A stretch of 64,000 bases of DNA, taken from assembly GCF_016862915.1 (NCBI RefSeq), contig NZ_BONW01000039.1, forward strand, positions 186,001 to 250,000, written 5' to 3'. The notes under the pieces were generated by a model, which did no database searches, had not been told where the DNA came from, and was given only the letters and a program-made list of their open reading frames with translations. Source of the stretch: Plantactinospora endophytica (GTDB lineage Bacteria; Actinomycetota; Actinomycetes; Mycobacteriales; Micromonosporaceae). Position numbers and translations under genes: made by a program. The stretch's first letter is position 1, and the number at the start of each line of letters is the position of its first letter. Of the stretch, positions 25,413 to 34,311 are shown one piece after another.

Positions 25413-26270
25413 TTGAAGCACGCAATTAACGGGCGGTTCAGAACCGCCATGTCCGGCCGGCGCAACCGGCTCGCGCTCGCCTCGGCCGCGGTGCTGGCCG
25501 CCGCCGCGTCCACCGGGGTCGTACTGACCTCGACCGGGCCGGACGCCCCGGCGGCGTCGACCGTCGCCGTCGCCGAGGTCGGCGCCCCGGCGGCCGGCCA
25601 GGCCGCGGCGCCCGCCACCACCGCGCCGCCGACCGGCGCCCCGGGAACGACCGCCCCGGCGACCCCGTCGCAGCCGGCCACCGCCGAGCCGACCAAGGCG
25701 GCCAGCAAGGCGGCGAAGGCGGCCCCGGCCAGCACCCCGAGCAAGCCACCGGCCCCGCCGGAGTCGAAGCTGCTGGACTACCAGTTCCAGGCCCAGATCA
25801 ACGGCTGGTACTGCGGCCCGGCCGCCACCCGGATCGCGCTCACCGTCCGGGACAAGCAGCCCAGCCAGGACGCCGTCGCCGCCGAACTCGGCACCACGAT
25901 GAGCGGCACCAACTCGGCCGAGGACACCACCCGGGCGCTGAACGAGATCACCGGGACGGACTTCTACCGCACCACCGCCATCCCCGGCGGCGCGGCCACC
26001 CCGGCCCAGATGGACAAGCTCCAGGGCGACGTCGTGCACGCGGTCACCAGCGGGTACGCCGTGGTGGTCAACATCGCCGGCTCGGTCACCGACCTCGACG
26101 GCGGCTGGCACAGCTACCCCGGCGGCCACTACCTCACCGTGGTCGGCTACCGCGACGACGGCCGTACGGTGAAGATCGCCGACCCGGCCATCCCGGGCGA
26201 GGACAGCAACTACTGGCTGAGCACCATCGACCTGGCGAACTGGGCGGCCACCCGGGGCTACTCGTCCTGA
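25413..26270 (+). CDS. Secreted C39-family peptidase-like protein
   Basis: The 285-residue protein has an N-terminal signal: RRNRLALASAAVLAAAAS near residues 15-32. A Pro/Ala/Thr-rich linker follows to about residue 118. The catalytic domain shows QAQINGWYCGPAATRIAL near 128 (Gln and Cys of the papain-like fold) and WHSYPGGHYLTVVGY near 233 with the His, followed by IADPAIPG with the Asp. This matches C39-like cysteine peptidases with the CGPA box. TTG 25413 follows GGAGG at 7-base spacing. Control by the c-di-AMP riboswitch suggests a role in cell-wall turnover or germination, but its substrate is unknown. Confidence 0.85.
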   Translation: MKHAINGRFRTAMSGRRNRLALASAAVLAAAASTGVVLTSTGPDAPAASTVAVAEVGAPAAGQAAAPATTAPPTGAPGTTAPATPSQPATAEPTKAASKAAKAAPASTPSKPPAPPESKLLDYQFQAQINGWYCGPAATRIALTVRDKQPSQDAVAAELGTTMSGTNSAEDTTRALNEITGTDFYRTTAIPGGAATPAQMDKLQGDVVHAVTSGYAVVVNIAGSVTDLDGGWHSYPGGHYLTVVGYRDDGRTVKIADPAIPGEDSNYWLSTIDLANWAATRGYSS

Positions 26271-26467
26271 TCCGACCCGCTCGCCGGTGAACACGAACGC
26301 CGGCCCGACCCACCACCCGGACGACCCGTGCCGACCGGGGGATGGGACGGGCCGGCGTCGTCGTTCGTACCGGTCCCGAGCAGGGGAGGAGTGCGGTCAG
26401 GCGGTCCCCCGTCAACGGTGCGAGGTCAGGCGGCTTCCTGTGCGGAGCGGCTGGCAGGCGGCGGGGC

Positions 26468-26998
26468 TCACTGGCCCTCCCACACCGCCTTGGCGCCGGT
26501 GTCACCCGTGCGGAACACGTAGTAGAGGGCGAACCCGGCTGCGGCCAGGGACAGCACCCCGAGTACCACGGTCAGCACCGGGGAGCCCTTGGCGGCGGCG
26601 GGCGCACTGCCCGGCTCGGCGTCGCCGGTCGTCGCCGGAGCCGCCGCGCCCTTCGGCTTGACCAGGAAGACCAGCACCAGGGCCAGCACCCCGAGCAGGA
26701 GCGTCGCGTACAGGGTGGTGGTGCCGAGATCCTGGTGCTCGGCGAGTCGGGGGACGTACTCCGGGCTGACCCGGTTACGGGACTCCAGCCGGGCCAGGAA
26801 GCGGTCGCCGGAGAGCTTGGCCATCAGCGCGGCGAGCGGGGTGGCGACCGCGAGCAGCCCCAGCACCCAGCGCAGATGCGGGCGGACGAACGGGACGAAC
26901 GCGTACCCGACCGCGGTCAGGGCCAGCAGCGGGATGAAGACCACTGCGGCATGGACCAGGAAGGGATGGGCAGGAATGCCCATGAACTCCTCAAGCAC
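26468..26998 (-). CDS. DUF2231 membrane protein
   Basis: The 176-residue protein has four hydrophobic segments: roughly residues 15-36, 43-60, 96-112 and 142-160. The start GIPAHPFLVHAAVVFIPLL with HP..VH is the DUF2231 hallmark. Function unknown; the His residues may bind heme or metal. GTG 26998 is preceded by GAGGAGG at 5-base spacing, whereas the in-frame ATG 26983 would have only three bases between its ribosome-binding sequence and start. Confidence 0.85.
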   Translation of the reverse strand: MLEEFMGIPAHPFLVHAAVVFIPLLALTAVGYAFVPFVRPHLRWVLGLLAVATPLAALMAKLSGDRFLARLESRNRVSPEYVPRLAEHQDLGTTTLYATLLLGVLALVLVFLVKPKGAAAPATTGDAEPGSAPAAAKGSPVLTVVLGVLSLAAAGFALYYVFRTGDTGAKAVWEGQ

Positions 26999-27169
26999 CG
27001 GCGCCTCCTCGGCGACAGATCAGTTCGGCGAAGACAGGGGATGGCCGACAGGCGTACGGGCCGGGCGGACGGAGGGTCCGGACGACCTGGCGGGTTTCGG
27101 AACGTTGACATGGTGCCCGTGGTGCTGATCGTTGACAAGTGCCGGACCGGTACGAGTCGGTGATCCGGT

Positions 27170-27973
27170 TCAAAGAGGACGGACGGCCGCCGAGGATGCC
27201 GGTGCGGGCGGTTCGCCGACGAGGTACTCGGTGTACTCGGCGACCGGGGTGAAACCGAGCCGGTCGTACAGCTTGTAGGCGGCGGTGTTCTCCGCGACCA
27301 CGTTCAGCGCCACCGTGTCGACGGTCTCCAGCAGTCGCCGGCAGAGCGTCGCCACCACCGTGCTGGCCAGCCCCTGTCCCCGGTACGCCGCAGCGGTGGT
27401 CACGTTGCCCAGCGCGCTCACCCGGTACCGGGGCGACCAGACGTGCACCCCGGCGACGGCGACCAGCTCGCCGTCCCGGCGCATCCCCACGTAGTGGCCG
27501 GTCTCGACCATCCGGGGGTCGAACCAGTTGCCCGGATAGGCCGCCCGGTAGAACGCGGTCAGTTCCGGGATGTCGGCCTCGGTGAGCACCTCGCCGCCCG
27601 GCGCCACCCGCTCCAGCCGGTCCGGGTCGGTCAGCGCCATCTTCAGGTGCGGACCGCGCGACCTGACCGGGTACTCCCGGGCCAGCACCTCCGCGCCGCC
27701 GGGGGAGAGGTGCGCCTCGAAGTGCCGGGGCAGCACCGGCAGCAGCCCGGTGAGCAGCTCGGTCAGTACCGCAGGCGAGCGGTGCAGCGCCAGCAGCACC
27801 GGTGTGGGCGCACCGTGGTAGACCAGTGCCACCGCGTCGCCTTGGCGGTACCAGGTGGTGTACGGCCAGTAGAAGTCGTCGAGGTCGCCGAGCTCGTACG
27901 CGTGCAGGTGCGGATCGCGGCGCAGCAGGCCGGCGAGTTCGTTCCGGTCGTGGCTGGCTTCGATCTTCGTCAC
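27170..27973 (-). CDS. GNAT-family N-acetyltransferase
   Basis: The 267-residue protein has an N-terminal domain of about 120 residues and a C-terminal GNAT domain. The acetyl-CoA loop is TTAAAYRGQGLASTVVATL (R-x-x-G-x-G/A) near residue 193, followed by ALNVVAENTAAYKLYDRLGF, the usual motif B. The substrate is unknown. GTG 27973 is the first start of the frame; no clear ribosome-binding sequence is visible. Confidence 0.87.
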   Translation of the reverse strand: MTKIEASHDRNELAGLLRRDPHLHAYELGDLDDFYWPYTTWYRQGDAVALVYHGAPTPVLLALHRSPAVLTELLTGLLPVLPRHFEAHLSPGGAEVLAREYPVRSRGPHLKMALTDPDRLERVAPGGEVLTEADIPELTAFYRAAYPGNWFDPRMVETGHYVGMRRDGELVAVAGVHVWSPRYRVSALGNVTTAAAYRGQGLASTVVATLCRRLLETVDTVALNVVAENTAAYKLYDRLGFTPVAEYTEYLVGEPPAPASSAAVRPL

Positions 27974-28004
27974 CGACGCATCATGGCACAGCCGACGCCG
28001 CCAC

Positions 28005-28110
28005 CCAGCAGACCGGTGCGCCAGCAGACTGCGGCGCCAGGAGAACGAGTGCCGGCAGAAGGCGCCAGGAGACCGGGGATGCCAGGAGACCGGAAAGCTT
28101 AGGAGACCGG
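28005..28110. repeat. Degenerate repeats after the TagF-like gene, including its stop
   Basis: CCAGCAGACCGG or CCAGGAGACCGG recurs about six times at 16-28-bp spacing between 28005 and 28110. The copy at the right edge contains the reverse complement of the gene's last codons and TAA stop (GGTCTCCTAA); further copies read GGTCTCCTGG. Confidence 0.65.
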
Positions 28111-29799
28111 AGCCGGGCGCGGCGACGGTACCGGCGACGGCGCACCGGCACCCTCCACCTGCCGGCGGGCCTCGTCGAGGAACCCGTCGGCGTAGCGCTG
28201 CTCGGGGAAGTCGCCGAGATAGCGGGTACGGGTCCGCCAGCGGGTCTCGGCCAGCGGATCGGTGTCGAGCAGCCGGTCGAGTACGTCGTCCAGGTTGGAC
28301 ATCTGCGCGTCCAGCACGTAGCCCGAGCCGGCCAGCGGGAACCCCTCGACGAACCGCTCACCCTCGCCGACCCGGTCGGTGACCGCGTACGGTTTGCCGG
28401 AGTAGAGGTAGTCGGAGATGACCGCGGAGACGTCCGAGACCAGCGCGTCGGAGGCGTTGACACAGTCGACCAGGCTCATCTTCTTCGCCGCGTCGGCGCC
28501 GAAGACGTGCCGTCGCCCGGTGCTGGCCCGGTGCTCGGCGAGGAGCTGCTCGATCCGGGCGAGCTGCCGGGCCGACGCCGGGTTCTGCGAGGTGTACGGG
28601 TGGGCCCGCAGGATCACCGTCACGCCCCGGTCCAGCAGCCGGCGGACCAGGGTCTCGCCGACCGGCAGCGAGCAGTGGTCGACGTCGGCGTTGTGCCCGG
28701 TCCAGGTCGGCGTGTAGAGCACCACCTTGTCGGCCCGGTCCCGGATCGGCTCCCGGCGCACGGCGATCGACTCCACCTGCGGGCGGCCGACGATGGCGAA
28801 CTTCTCCCGGGGGATGCTCACGCCGTTGCGGGCGTACCTGTCGATCGCCGCCTGCCCGGCCACGAAGATCCGGTCGAAGATCGCGGAGACCGGGTTGGCG
28901 CTCGGCGCCTTGTCGCTGTCGCCGTGGTGCAACTGGATGTGCGTGAGGTGCGCGAACCTGATGCAGTGGCTGTTCTTGGCGCCGTGGTTGACGTAGAACG
29001 CCACCCGCAGGCTCGGCACGATCGCCTCGTCGATCGAGCGTGGCGTCGGGCAGACCACCACCGGCGCCTTCGTGGCGGCCGAGATCGTCGGCAGGAAGTT
29101 CGGCTCGCGGAGCAGCACCATGAACGGCCGACCGATCCGTTCCAGGTACGGCAGCCACATCATGACCTGGTATTCCGAGCCGGGCGGCGCGGAGAAGTAG
29201 AGCAGGAACTCCGGCTGGTGCCGGCGGATTGCCGAGGTGACCGCGCTCTGCCCGCCGGAGGGGCGCAGTCGGCGCAGCGCGATCGGCCCGACCGCGCCGA
29301 CGGCACAGGCCGCGCCGACCAGCACGGTGAGCACCAGGGCGGGCCAGACCGGCAGGTCGAGCGCCGCGCTGCCGGCGAGTACGACCAGCAGGACCAGGAC
29401 CGCCGGCCCGAGCCGGTCGGCGACCAGCAGCGGCCAGGAGCGTACGCCCAGGTTGGCCGAGCGCACCTCCAACTCGACGGCGTCCCGCAGTGGCCGCTCG
29501 GCCAGCGTCAGCCCGAGCAGGGCCGCGCCGGTGAGCACCAGCCCGACCCAGTTCAGCTCGGACTCGGGCACCCCGTGGGCGTACCCGACGAGTACCCCGG
29601 CGATCAGCAGGACCGGTTCGGCGACCAGGTCGGCGCGCGGGTTGACCCGTCGCTCCACCCAGACCGAGGCCGCACCGGCCACCGCCAGGCCGAGGCCGAG
29701 CAACTCGGCCGAGGTCAGGGCCAGGACCAGGAAGGACAGCACGGCCAGGCCGGCACTCAGACACCGGACGGTCAGCTTCCTGACCAGATCGCCACGCAT
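28099..29799 (-). CDS. CDP-glycerol/CDP-ribitol polyol-phosphotransferase (TagF/TarL-like) with membrane domain
   Basis: The 566-residue protein has an N-terminal membrane part of about five hydrophobic segments (residues 10-185) and a C-terminal Glyphos_transf domain of about 380 residues. Key segments are VAFYVNHGAKNS, LTHIQLHHGDSDKAPS with the catalytic His region, VLYTPTWTGHN, VTVILRAHPYTSQNP and LVSDVSAVISDYLYSGKPY near residue 465. Family enzymes polymerise glycerol- or ribitol-phosphate into teichoic acid. Most TagF proteins are peripheral; here a membrane anchor seems fused. GGAAGGAAGCGC precedes ATG 29799. The adjacent cytidylyltransferase suggests CDP-ribitol as donor. Confidence 0.85.
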   Translation of the reverse strand: MRGDLVRKLTVRCLSAGLAVLSFLVLALTSAELLGLGLAVAGAASVWVERRVNPRADLVAEPVLLIAGVLVGYAHGVPESELNWVGLVLTGAALLGLTLAERPLRDAVELEVRSANLGVRSWPLLVADRLGPAVLVLLVVLAGSAALDLPVWPALVLTVLVGAACAVGAVGPIALRRLRPSGGQSAVTSAIRRHQPEFLLYFSAPPGSEYQVMMWLPYLERIGRPFMVLLREPNFLPTISAATKAPVVVCPTPRSIDEAIVPSLRVAFYVNHGAKNSHCIRFAHLTHIQLHHGDSDKAPSANPVSAIFDRIFVAGQAAIDRYARNGVSIPREKFAIVGRPQVESIAVRREPIRDRADKVVLYTPTWTGHNADVDHCSLPVGETLVRRLLDRGVTVILRAHPYTSQNPASARQLARIEQLLAEHRASTGRRHVFGADAAKKMSLVDCVNASDALVSDVSAVISDYLYSGKPYAVTDRVGEGERFVEGFPLAGSGYVLDAQMSNLDDVLDRLLDTDPLAETRWRTRTRYLGDFPEQRYADGFLDEARRQVEGAGAPSPVPSPRPAPVS

Positions 29800-29852
29800 G
29801 CGCTTCCTTCCTCACGGATCGCCGGACGGGGGCCCGCCGGAGCGGGATTCGG

Positions 29853-31445
29853 CTAGGGGGTGCCGACCCGGGGTGGTGGCACCAGTTCGGTGGTGGAGCG
29901 TTGCCGGCCGATCCGACCGGACCCGGCGGCCTGCTCCGGCCCGCCGGAACCGTTCGGCTCGGTGCTGCCGTTGGCGGCGGTGGCCGGACCGGTCGGGTCG
30001 GTGGCCGGGTCGCCGGGGGCGCGGCGGACGTCGACCACCTGGCCGGTCAGCCCGGACAGCAGCACGTCCAGCGAGACCCGGGCCACCGTGTCGGCCGCCA
30101 GCAGGGTGTGTTCCGGCTCGTCCCCGAACGCCCGGGTCCGCATCGGGGTCGCGGTCCGCTCGGGGTTGACGCAGTTCACCCGTACGCCGAACTCGGACCA
30201 CTCGTCCGCGAGCGCCTGGGTCAGGTTGACCACGGCGGCCTTGGTGGCGGAGTAGAGGGCGTACCGGGCCCGGCCCCGGGTGTAGGAGCTGGAGGTGTAG
30301 AGCAGCAACTGGCCCCGGGTCTGCCGCAGGTAGGGCAGCGCCTGCCGGGCGATGTCCACCGGCGCGACCAGGTTGACCTGGAACATCTGCGCGATGGTCG
30401 CCTCGTCCATCTCGGCCAGCGCGCCCATCCGGAGCACCCCGGCGGTCACCACCACGTGGTCGATCCGGCCGGTCGCCTCGAACGCACCGCGCAGCGCGGC
30501 GGCGACGTCCTCGGCCCGCTCCACGTGGGTACCGGTGGTCGACCGGCTGACCGGGAAGACGTCCGCGCCGTAGCCCCGGGCGATCTCGGCCAGCCGCGCT
30601 CCGATGCCCTCGCTGCCGCCGAAGACCACCACCGTCCGGCCGCTCAGCTCCTCGGTGTACGCCCGATCGTCGCCCAGTCCCGGCGCCTGTGCGGCGGCGA
30701 GCTGGAACAGCTTGTCCGCCAGGTGTACGTCGACCGGGTGGGTCACCTTGATGTTCTCGTCCGAGCCCTCGATCACCTTGATCGGCACCTCGGGCAGGTA
30801 GCGCAGCACCACCCCGCAGTCGTCGGTGGCGCTGAACTCCGGGTCCTCGCCGGCCACCTCGTAGGCGGCCCGGATGGTGCCGGACCGGAACGCCTGCGGC
30901 GTCTGCCCCCGGCGCAGCCGGGACCGGACCGGGATGTCGGTGATGCAGTCGTCCTCGTCCACCTGGATGATCGTGTCGGCGGACGGGATGGCCACGTCGA
31001 CGGCGGAGTGCGTCCAGAGCGCGTTGACGCACTCCCGGACGATCCGGGGGCTGAGCAGCGGCCGGACCGCGTCGTGGAAGAGGATGTTGCAGTCGTCCGG
31101 GCCGATCGCGGCCAGTGCGAGCCGGGTGGTGGCGTTCCGGGTGTCGCCGCCCTCGATCACCTGGCTGACCTTGCGGAAGCCGGCCTTGTCGACGATCTGC
31201 CGCGCCTCGTCGAGGAAGCCCGGCGCCATCAGCACGATGATGTCGTCGATCTCGGGCGCGGACTCGAAGACCGCGACGGTGTGTTCGAGGATCGGCTTTC
31301 CGGCGATCTTGAGGAGCTGCTTGGGGATGCCCAGCCCGACCCGGGTCCCGGTGCCTCCGGCCAGCACCACCGCGACGGTCCGGGTGGGCCGCCACGGGGC
31401 GGCGTCCGGCTGGCCGGCCGGCCGCGTCGCCGGGTTCTGCACCAT
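29853..31445 (-). CDS. Bifunctional cytidylyltransferase/SDR (CDP-ribitol-synthase type)
   Basis: The 530-residue protein fuses two enzymes. Residues 22-255 are an IspD/TarI-type cytidylyltransferase: VAVVLAGGTGTRVGLGIPKQ, ILFHDAVRPLLSPRIV and RRGQTPQAFRSGTIRAAY. Residues 268-480 are a classical SDR: VVFGGSEGIGARLAEIA, VVTAGVLRMG and YALYSATKAAVVNL. This layout is that of Bcs1-like enzymes, which reduce ribulose-5-phosphate and activate ribitol-5-phosphate with CTP to CDP-ribitol. The last 50 residues are a Gly/Pro/Ser-rich tail. ATG 31445 follows GAGGATC. It is encoded just before the TagF-like polymerase. Confidence 0.87.
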   Translation of the reverse strand: MVQNPATRPAGQPDAAPWRPTRTVAVVLAGGTGTRVGLGIPKQLLKIAGKPILEHTVAVFESAPEIDDIIVLMAPGFLDEARQIVDKAGFRKVSQVIEGGDTRNATTRLALAAIGPDDCNILFHDAVRPLLSPRIVRECVNALWTHSAVDVAIPSADTIIQVDEDDCITDIPVRSRLRRGQTPQAFRSGTIRAAYEVAGEDPEFSATDDCGVVLRYLPEVPIKVIEGSDENIKVTHPVDVHLADKLFQLAAAQAPGLGDDRAYTEELSGRTVVVFGGSEGIGARLAEIARGYGADVFPVSRSTTGTHVERAEDVAAALRGAFEATGRIDHVVVTAGVLRMGALAEMDEATIAQMFQVNLVAPVDIARQALPYLRQTRGQLLLYTSSSYTRGRARYALYSATKAAVVNLTQALADEWSEFGVRVNCVNPERTATPMRTRAFGDEPEHTLLAADTVARVSLDVLLSGLTGQVVDVRRAPGDPATDPTGPATAANGSTEPNGSGGPEQAAGSGRIGRQRSTTELVPPPRVGTP

Positions 31446-31641
31446 TGCCGATCCTCACTGACTGTGCGTGGTGGACTGGGTGTTCCCGGGCGTCGTCGCA
31501 CCGTTCGCGCCGCCTGGGCGGTATCGGGCGGATCCGCGTCGGGGGCGGGGTCGCGGACGACCCCTAGGACCCTAGCGCGGCGGGGGCGGGGCAGGGCGCC
31601 TGAGCGCTGCCGCCGCCCCCGGTGAACCGCCGGTGTCCGGA

Positions 31642-32466
31642 CTACGTCCGGTTCATGTACTTCTCGTACTCCGGCACGACCTCGTCGGTGGGGCCGTCCG
31701 CCCGGATCACCCCGGACTCCAGCCAGATCGACCGCTCACAGGTGGTCCGGATGGTGTCGATGCTGTGGCTGACCAGGAAGACCGTGCCGGCCTCGGCGCG
31801 CAGTTCACGTACCCGCTGCTCGCTGCGGCGGCGGAACCGGGCGTCACCGGTGGCCAGCGCCTCGTCGATCAGCAGTACGTCGTGCTTCTTCGCCGCCGCG
31901 ATGGAGAACCGCAGCCGGGCGGCCATACCGGAGGAGTAGGTCCGCATCGGCAGCGAGCTGAAGTCGCCCCGGTCGTTGATGCCGGAGAACTTGATGATGT
32001 CCGGGGTGATCTGCCGCACCTGGGGCGGGGTCATCCCCATCGCCAGGCAGCCGAGCGCCACGTTGCGCTCGCCGGAGAGGTCGTTGAGCAGCGCCGCGTT
32101 CACGCCGAGCAGCGAGGGCTGGCCCTGGGTGTAGACGGCGCCCCGGCTGGCCGGCAGCAGTCCGGCGATCGCCCGCAGCAGGGTCGACTTGCCGGAGCCG
32201 TTGCTGCCGATCAGGCCGACCGCCTCGCCCCGGTACGCGGTGAAGCTGACGCCCTTGACCGCGTGCACCTCGCGGACGGCGGCGGACTTGGTGCCGGTCA
32301 CCATCCGCTTGAGGGCGGCCACCGGGCTGCCGTTGCCGCCCGCGCCGGCGCCGTACACCCGGTAGACCACGTGCACGTCGTCGACGACGACGGTGGGGAT
32401 CCGGGGACCGCCGACGGTGGTGGTGGTCGCCGAGAGGTCGGTCTTGGGGTCGATCGGCTCAGCCAC
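31642..32466 (-). CDS. ABC transporter ATPase for surface polysaccharide (TagH/RfbE type)
   Basis: The 274-residue protein has Walker A GLIGSNGSGKSTLL near residue 85, the signature YSSGMAARLRFSIA near 180, and Walker B DVLLIDEALATGD. The signature YSSGM is typical of polysaccharide and teichoic-acid exporters. GTG 32466 is taken because GAAGGAG lies seven bases upstream; the frame is open further but overlaps the permease. It overlaps the permease stop by eight bases. Together they should move an undecaprenyl-linked polymer across the membrane. Confidence 0.92.
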   Translation of the reverse strand: MAEPIDPKTDLSATTTTVGGPRIPTVVVDDVHVVYRVYGAGAGGNGSPVAALKRMVTGTKSAAVREVHAVKGVSFTAYRGEAVGLIGSNGSGKSTLLRAIAGLLPASRGAVYTQGQPSLLGVNAALLNDLSGERNVALGCLAMGMTPPQVRQITPDIIKFSGINDRGDFSSLPMRTYSSGMAARLRFSIAAAKKHDVLLIDEALATGDARFRRRSEQRVRELRAEAGTVFLVSHSIDTIRTTCERSIWLESGVIRADGPTDEVVPEYEKYMNRT

Positions 32467-33355
32467 GGCCGTACTCCTTCTCACCACGCCAGAAGTAGAT
32501 GAACCCGAGCACACCGGCCAGTACCGCCCAGCCGATGCCGAGCAGCCAGGACTGGGTCTGCGACGCGGTGACCGGCGCCGTCTCCATCAGCGCGTGCCGC
32601 ATCAGCTCGATGTAGACCAGCAGCGGGTTGAGCTGCACCAGGGAGGCTGCCCACTCCGGCAGGTGCTTCTCGAAGTTCTGCACGCTGTAGAGCACGCCGG
32701 AGGCGTACATCCAGGTACGCATCACGAACGGGACGAGCTGCTTCAGGTCGGTGATCTTCGACCCGAGCCGGGCCATCGCCATCGCGACACCGGCGTTGAA
32801 GACCGACTGGAGCAGCATGGCCGGGATCAGCAGCAGCCATTCGAGGGTCAGTGGCTCGCCGTCGATCAGCACGATGCCGGCGAGTACGACGATCGAGGCG
32901 AGCAGGTGCTGGAACTGGGTCAGCGTGATCGCGATCGGCAGGCTGGCCCGGGGGAAGTGCAGCGCCCGGATCAGCCCCAGGTTGCCGCTGATCGCCGTCA
33001 CGCCGCCGCTGACCACGGACTGGGTGAAGGTGAAGACGAACAGCCCGGTGCAGAGGTAGGCGATGAAGTTCTCGACCTCCCGGCTGGTGCCGAGGATGAC
33101 GCCGAAGATCAGGTAGTAGACCGCCGCGTTGGTCAGCGGGGTCAGTACCTGCCAGAGCCGCCCCAGCCGGGCCGTGCTGAACGAGGCCGCCAGCTTGGCA
33201 TTGGCGTAGGCGGTGATGAAGTGCCGATACGACCAGAGCTGGTTGACGTACCGCCCGAGGCTGGGTCGCGCTCCGGCGACCGACAGACCGTACCGGGCGG
33301 CCAGTTGTGCCTGGGTCAGCTCTGAATCGGGATGTGCTACCGCCGTGCTGGCCAT
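32459..33355 (-). CDS. ABC-2 polysaccharide/teichoic-acid export permease (TagG type)
   Basis: The 298-residue protein has about six membrane segments after an 80-residue cytoplasmic start. LGRLWQVLTPLTNAAVYYLIFG near residue 68 (LGRLWQVLTPLTNAAV in part) is the typical entry into the first helix of O-antigen/teichoic-acid ABC-2 permeases, and the last helix is WAVLAGVLGFIYFW. ATG 33355 has GGAG at nine bases; the longer frame from 33463 would run into the divergent TetR promoter region. First gene of a four-gene minus-strand unit with TagH-like, CDP-ribitol synthase and polymerase. Confidence 0.9.
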   Translation of the reverse strand: MASTAVAHPDSELTQAQLAARYGLSVAGARPSLGRYVNQLWSYRHFITAYANAKLAASFSTARLGRLWQVLTPLTNAAVYYLIFGVILGTSREVENFIAYLCTGLFVFTFTQSVVSGGVTAISGNLGLIRALHFPRASLPIAITLTQFQHLLASIVVLAGIVLIDGEPLTLEWLLLIPAMLLQSVFNAGVAMAMARLGSKITDLKQLVPFVMRTWMYASGVLYSVQNFEKHLPEWAASLVQLNPLLVYIELMRHALMETAPVTASQTQSWLLGIGWAVLAGVLGFIYFWRGEKEYGRG

Positions 33356-33454
33356 AGCTGGGCGCTCCGATCTGTCCGGGCTTGAAAGATGCGCGCGACT
33401 TGCGGGCCGAGCTGTTGCGGTGGAACGCCTTTTCGGCCGTCGCTGCGTGGCAAG

Positions 33455-33468
33455 GTAGTCCAAACTAC
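33455..33468. promoter_or_regulatory. Inverted repeat, possible TetR operator
   Basis: GTAGTCCAAACTAC has perfect 5-bp arms around CCAA and lies in the 155-bp divergent region between the exporter operon and the TetR gene. TetR regulators often bind such sites and repress both directions. Confidence 0.35.
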
Positions 33469-33497
33469 GTCGGGACGCAACCGTACCGTCGTCGCGC

Positions 33498-33503
33498 TAT
33501 ATT
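33498..33503 (+). promoter_or_regulatory. -10 box TATATT for a leaderless tetR transcript
   Basis: TATATT stands out in this GC-rich DNA and lies seven bases before GTG 33511. No ribosome-binding sequence is seen, so the mRNA probably begins at the GTG. Confidence 0.6.
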
Positions 33504-33510
33504 GGCCGAC

Positions 33511-34155
33511 GTGGCGACCGACAACCGGCGTGCTCCAGCGGGAGCGGCGGTACTCCGTGGGGAGATAACCACCGCACTCCGCCGGGCCGTGATGCAGGAA
33601 CTCGCCGCGGTCGGCTACGGACGCCTCTCGATCGAGGCGGTCGCGCGCCGGGCCGGCGTCGGCAAGACGGCGATCTATCGCCGATGGAGTTCGAAGCTGG
33701 AGATGGTGCTGGAGATCGTGTCCCGGGTTGCCGGACAGAGCCTACCGTTACCGGACACCGGCAGCCTAAAGGGTGACCTGGAGGTGCTGCTGGCGATCGT
33801 GGCCAGGGCACTGAGACACCCGCTGGCCTCGCAGATCGTTCCGGACCTGCTGGCCGAGGCGGCCCGCAACCCGGAAATCGCGCAGACCCTCCAGCAGGCC
33901 CTGCGGGCGAACCAGCGGGATGTCGGCATACTCTTGATCGACCGGGCGGTCGGTCGCGGTGAGCTTCCCCCGGAGGCGGATCCGGACGTCGCGGTCGACC
34001 TGATCATCGGTCCGCTCTACTGGCGGCTCGCCGTCGCCCGCACCCCGTTCCCGGAGGACTACCTGCCTCGAATGGCCGCCGCGATCGCGGCCGGGCTCGG
34101 CGTGCGGGGCCCGGTGCCGGTGGAAGGGGGCCTTGACGTCGCTCTGCCCGGCTGA
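33511..34155 (+). CDS. TetR-family transcriptional regulator
   Basis: The 214-residue protein has the TetR helix-turn-helix at residues 20-65: GYGRLSIEAVARRAGVGKTA then IYRRWSSK. The rest is the helical ligand-binding domain of the TetR_C_33-like sort with LRHPLASQIVPDLLAEAARN. GTG 33511 is set by the -10 box seven bases upstream. It is divergent from the exporter operon and upstream of the WbpE/WbpB-like pair, so either may be its target. Confidence 0.92.
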   Translation: MATDNRRAPAGAAVLRGEITTALRRAVMQELAAVGYGRLSIEAVARRAGVGKTAIYRRWSSKLEMVLEIVSRVAGQSLPLPDTGSLKGDLEVLLAIVARALRHPLASQIVPDLLAEAARNPEIAQTLQQALRANQRDVGILLIDRAVGRGELPPEADPDVAVDLIIGPLYWRLAVARTPFPEDYLPRMAAAIAAGLGVRGPVPVEGGLDVALPG

Positions 34156-34311
34156 CCGTCGGCGGCCGAACCGGCCGTACGCGCCGCAGCCCCCGGCACC
34201 CCCCGGGACCCGCTCCACCCCGTGACCTGAACCCCACCACCCATTTCATCGACCGCGTCAAGAGCTAGCATCGCTGCCGGACGCGATCCCCTCGTCGACA
34301 GGAGGATGCCC

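Noticed and set aside
26281-26358. 11-bp inverted repeat after the C39-like gene as terminator
   Set aside because: The arms are 40 bases apart, so the hairpin is too loose to claim.
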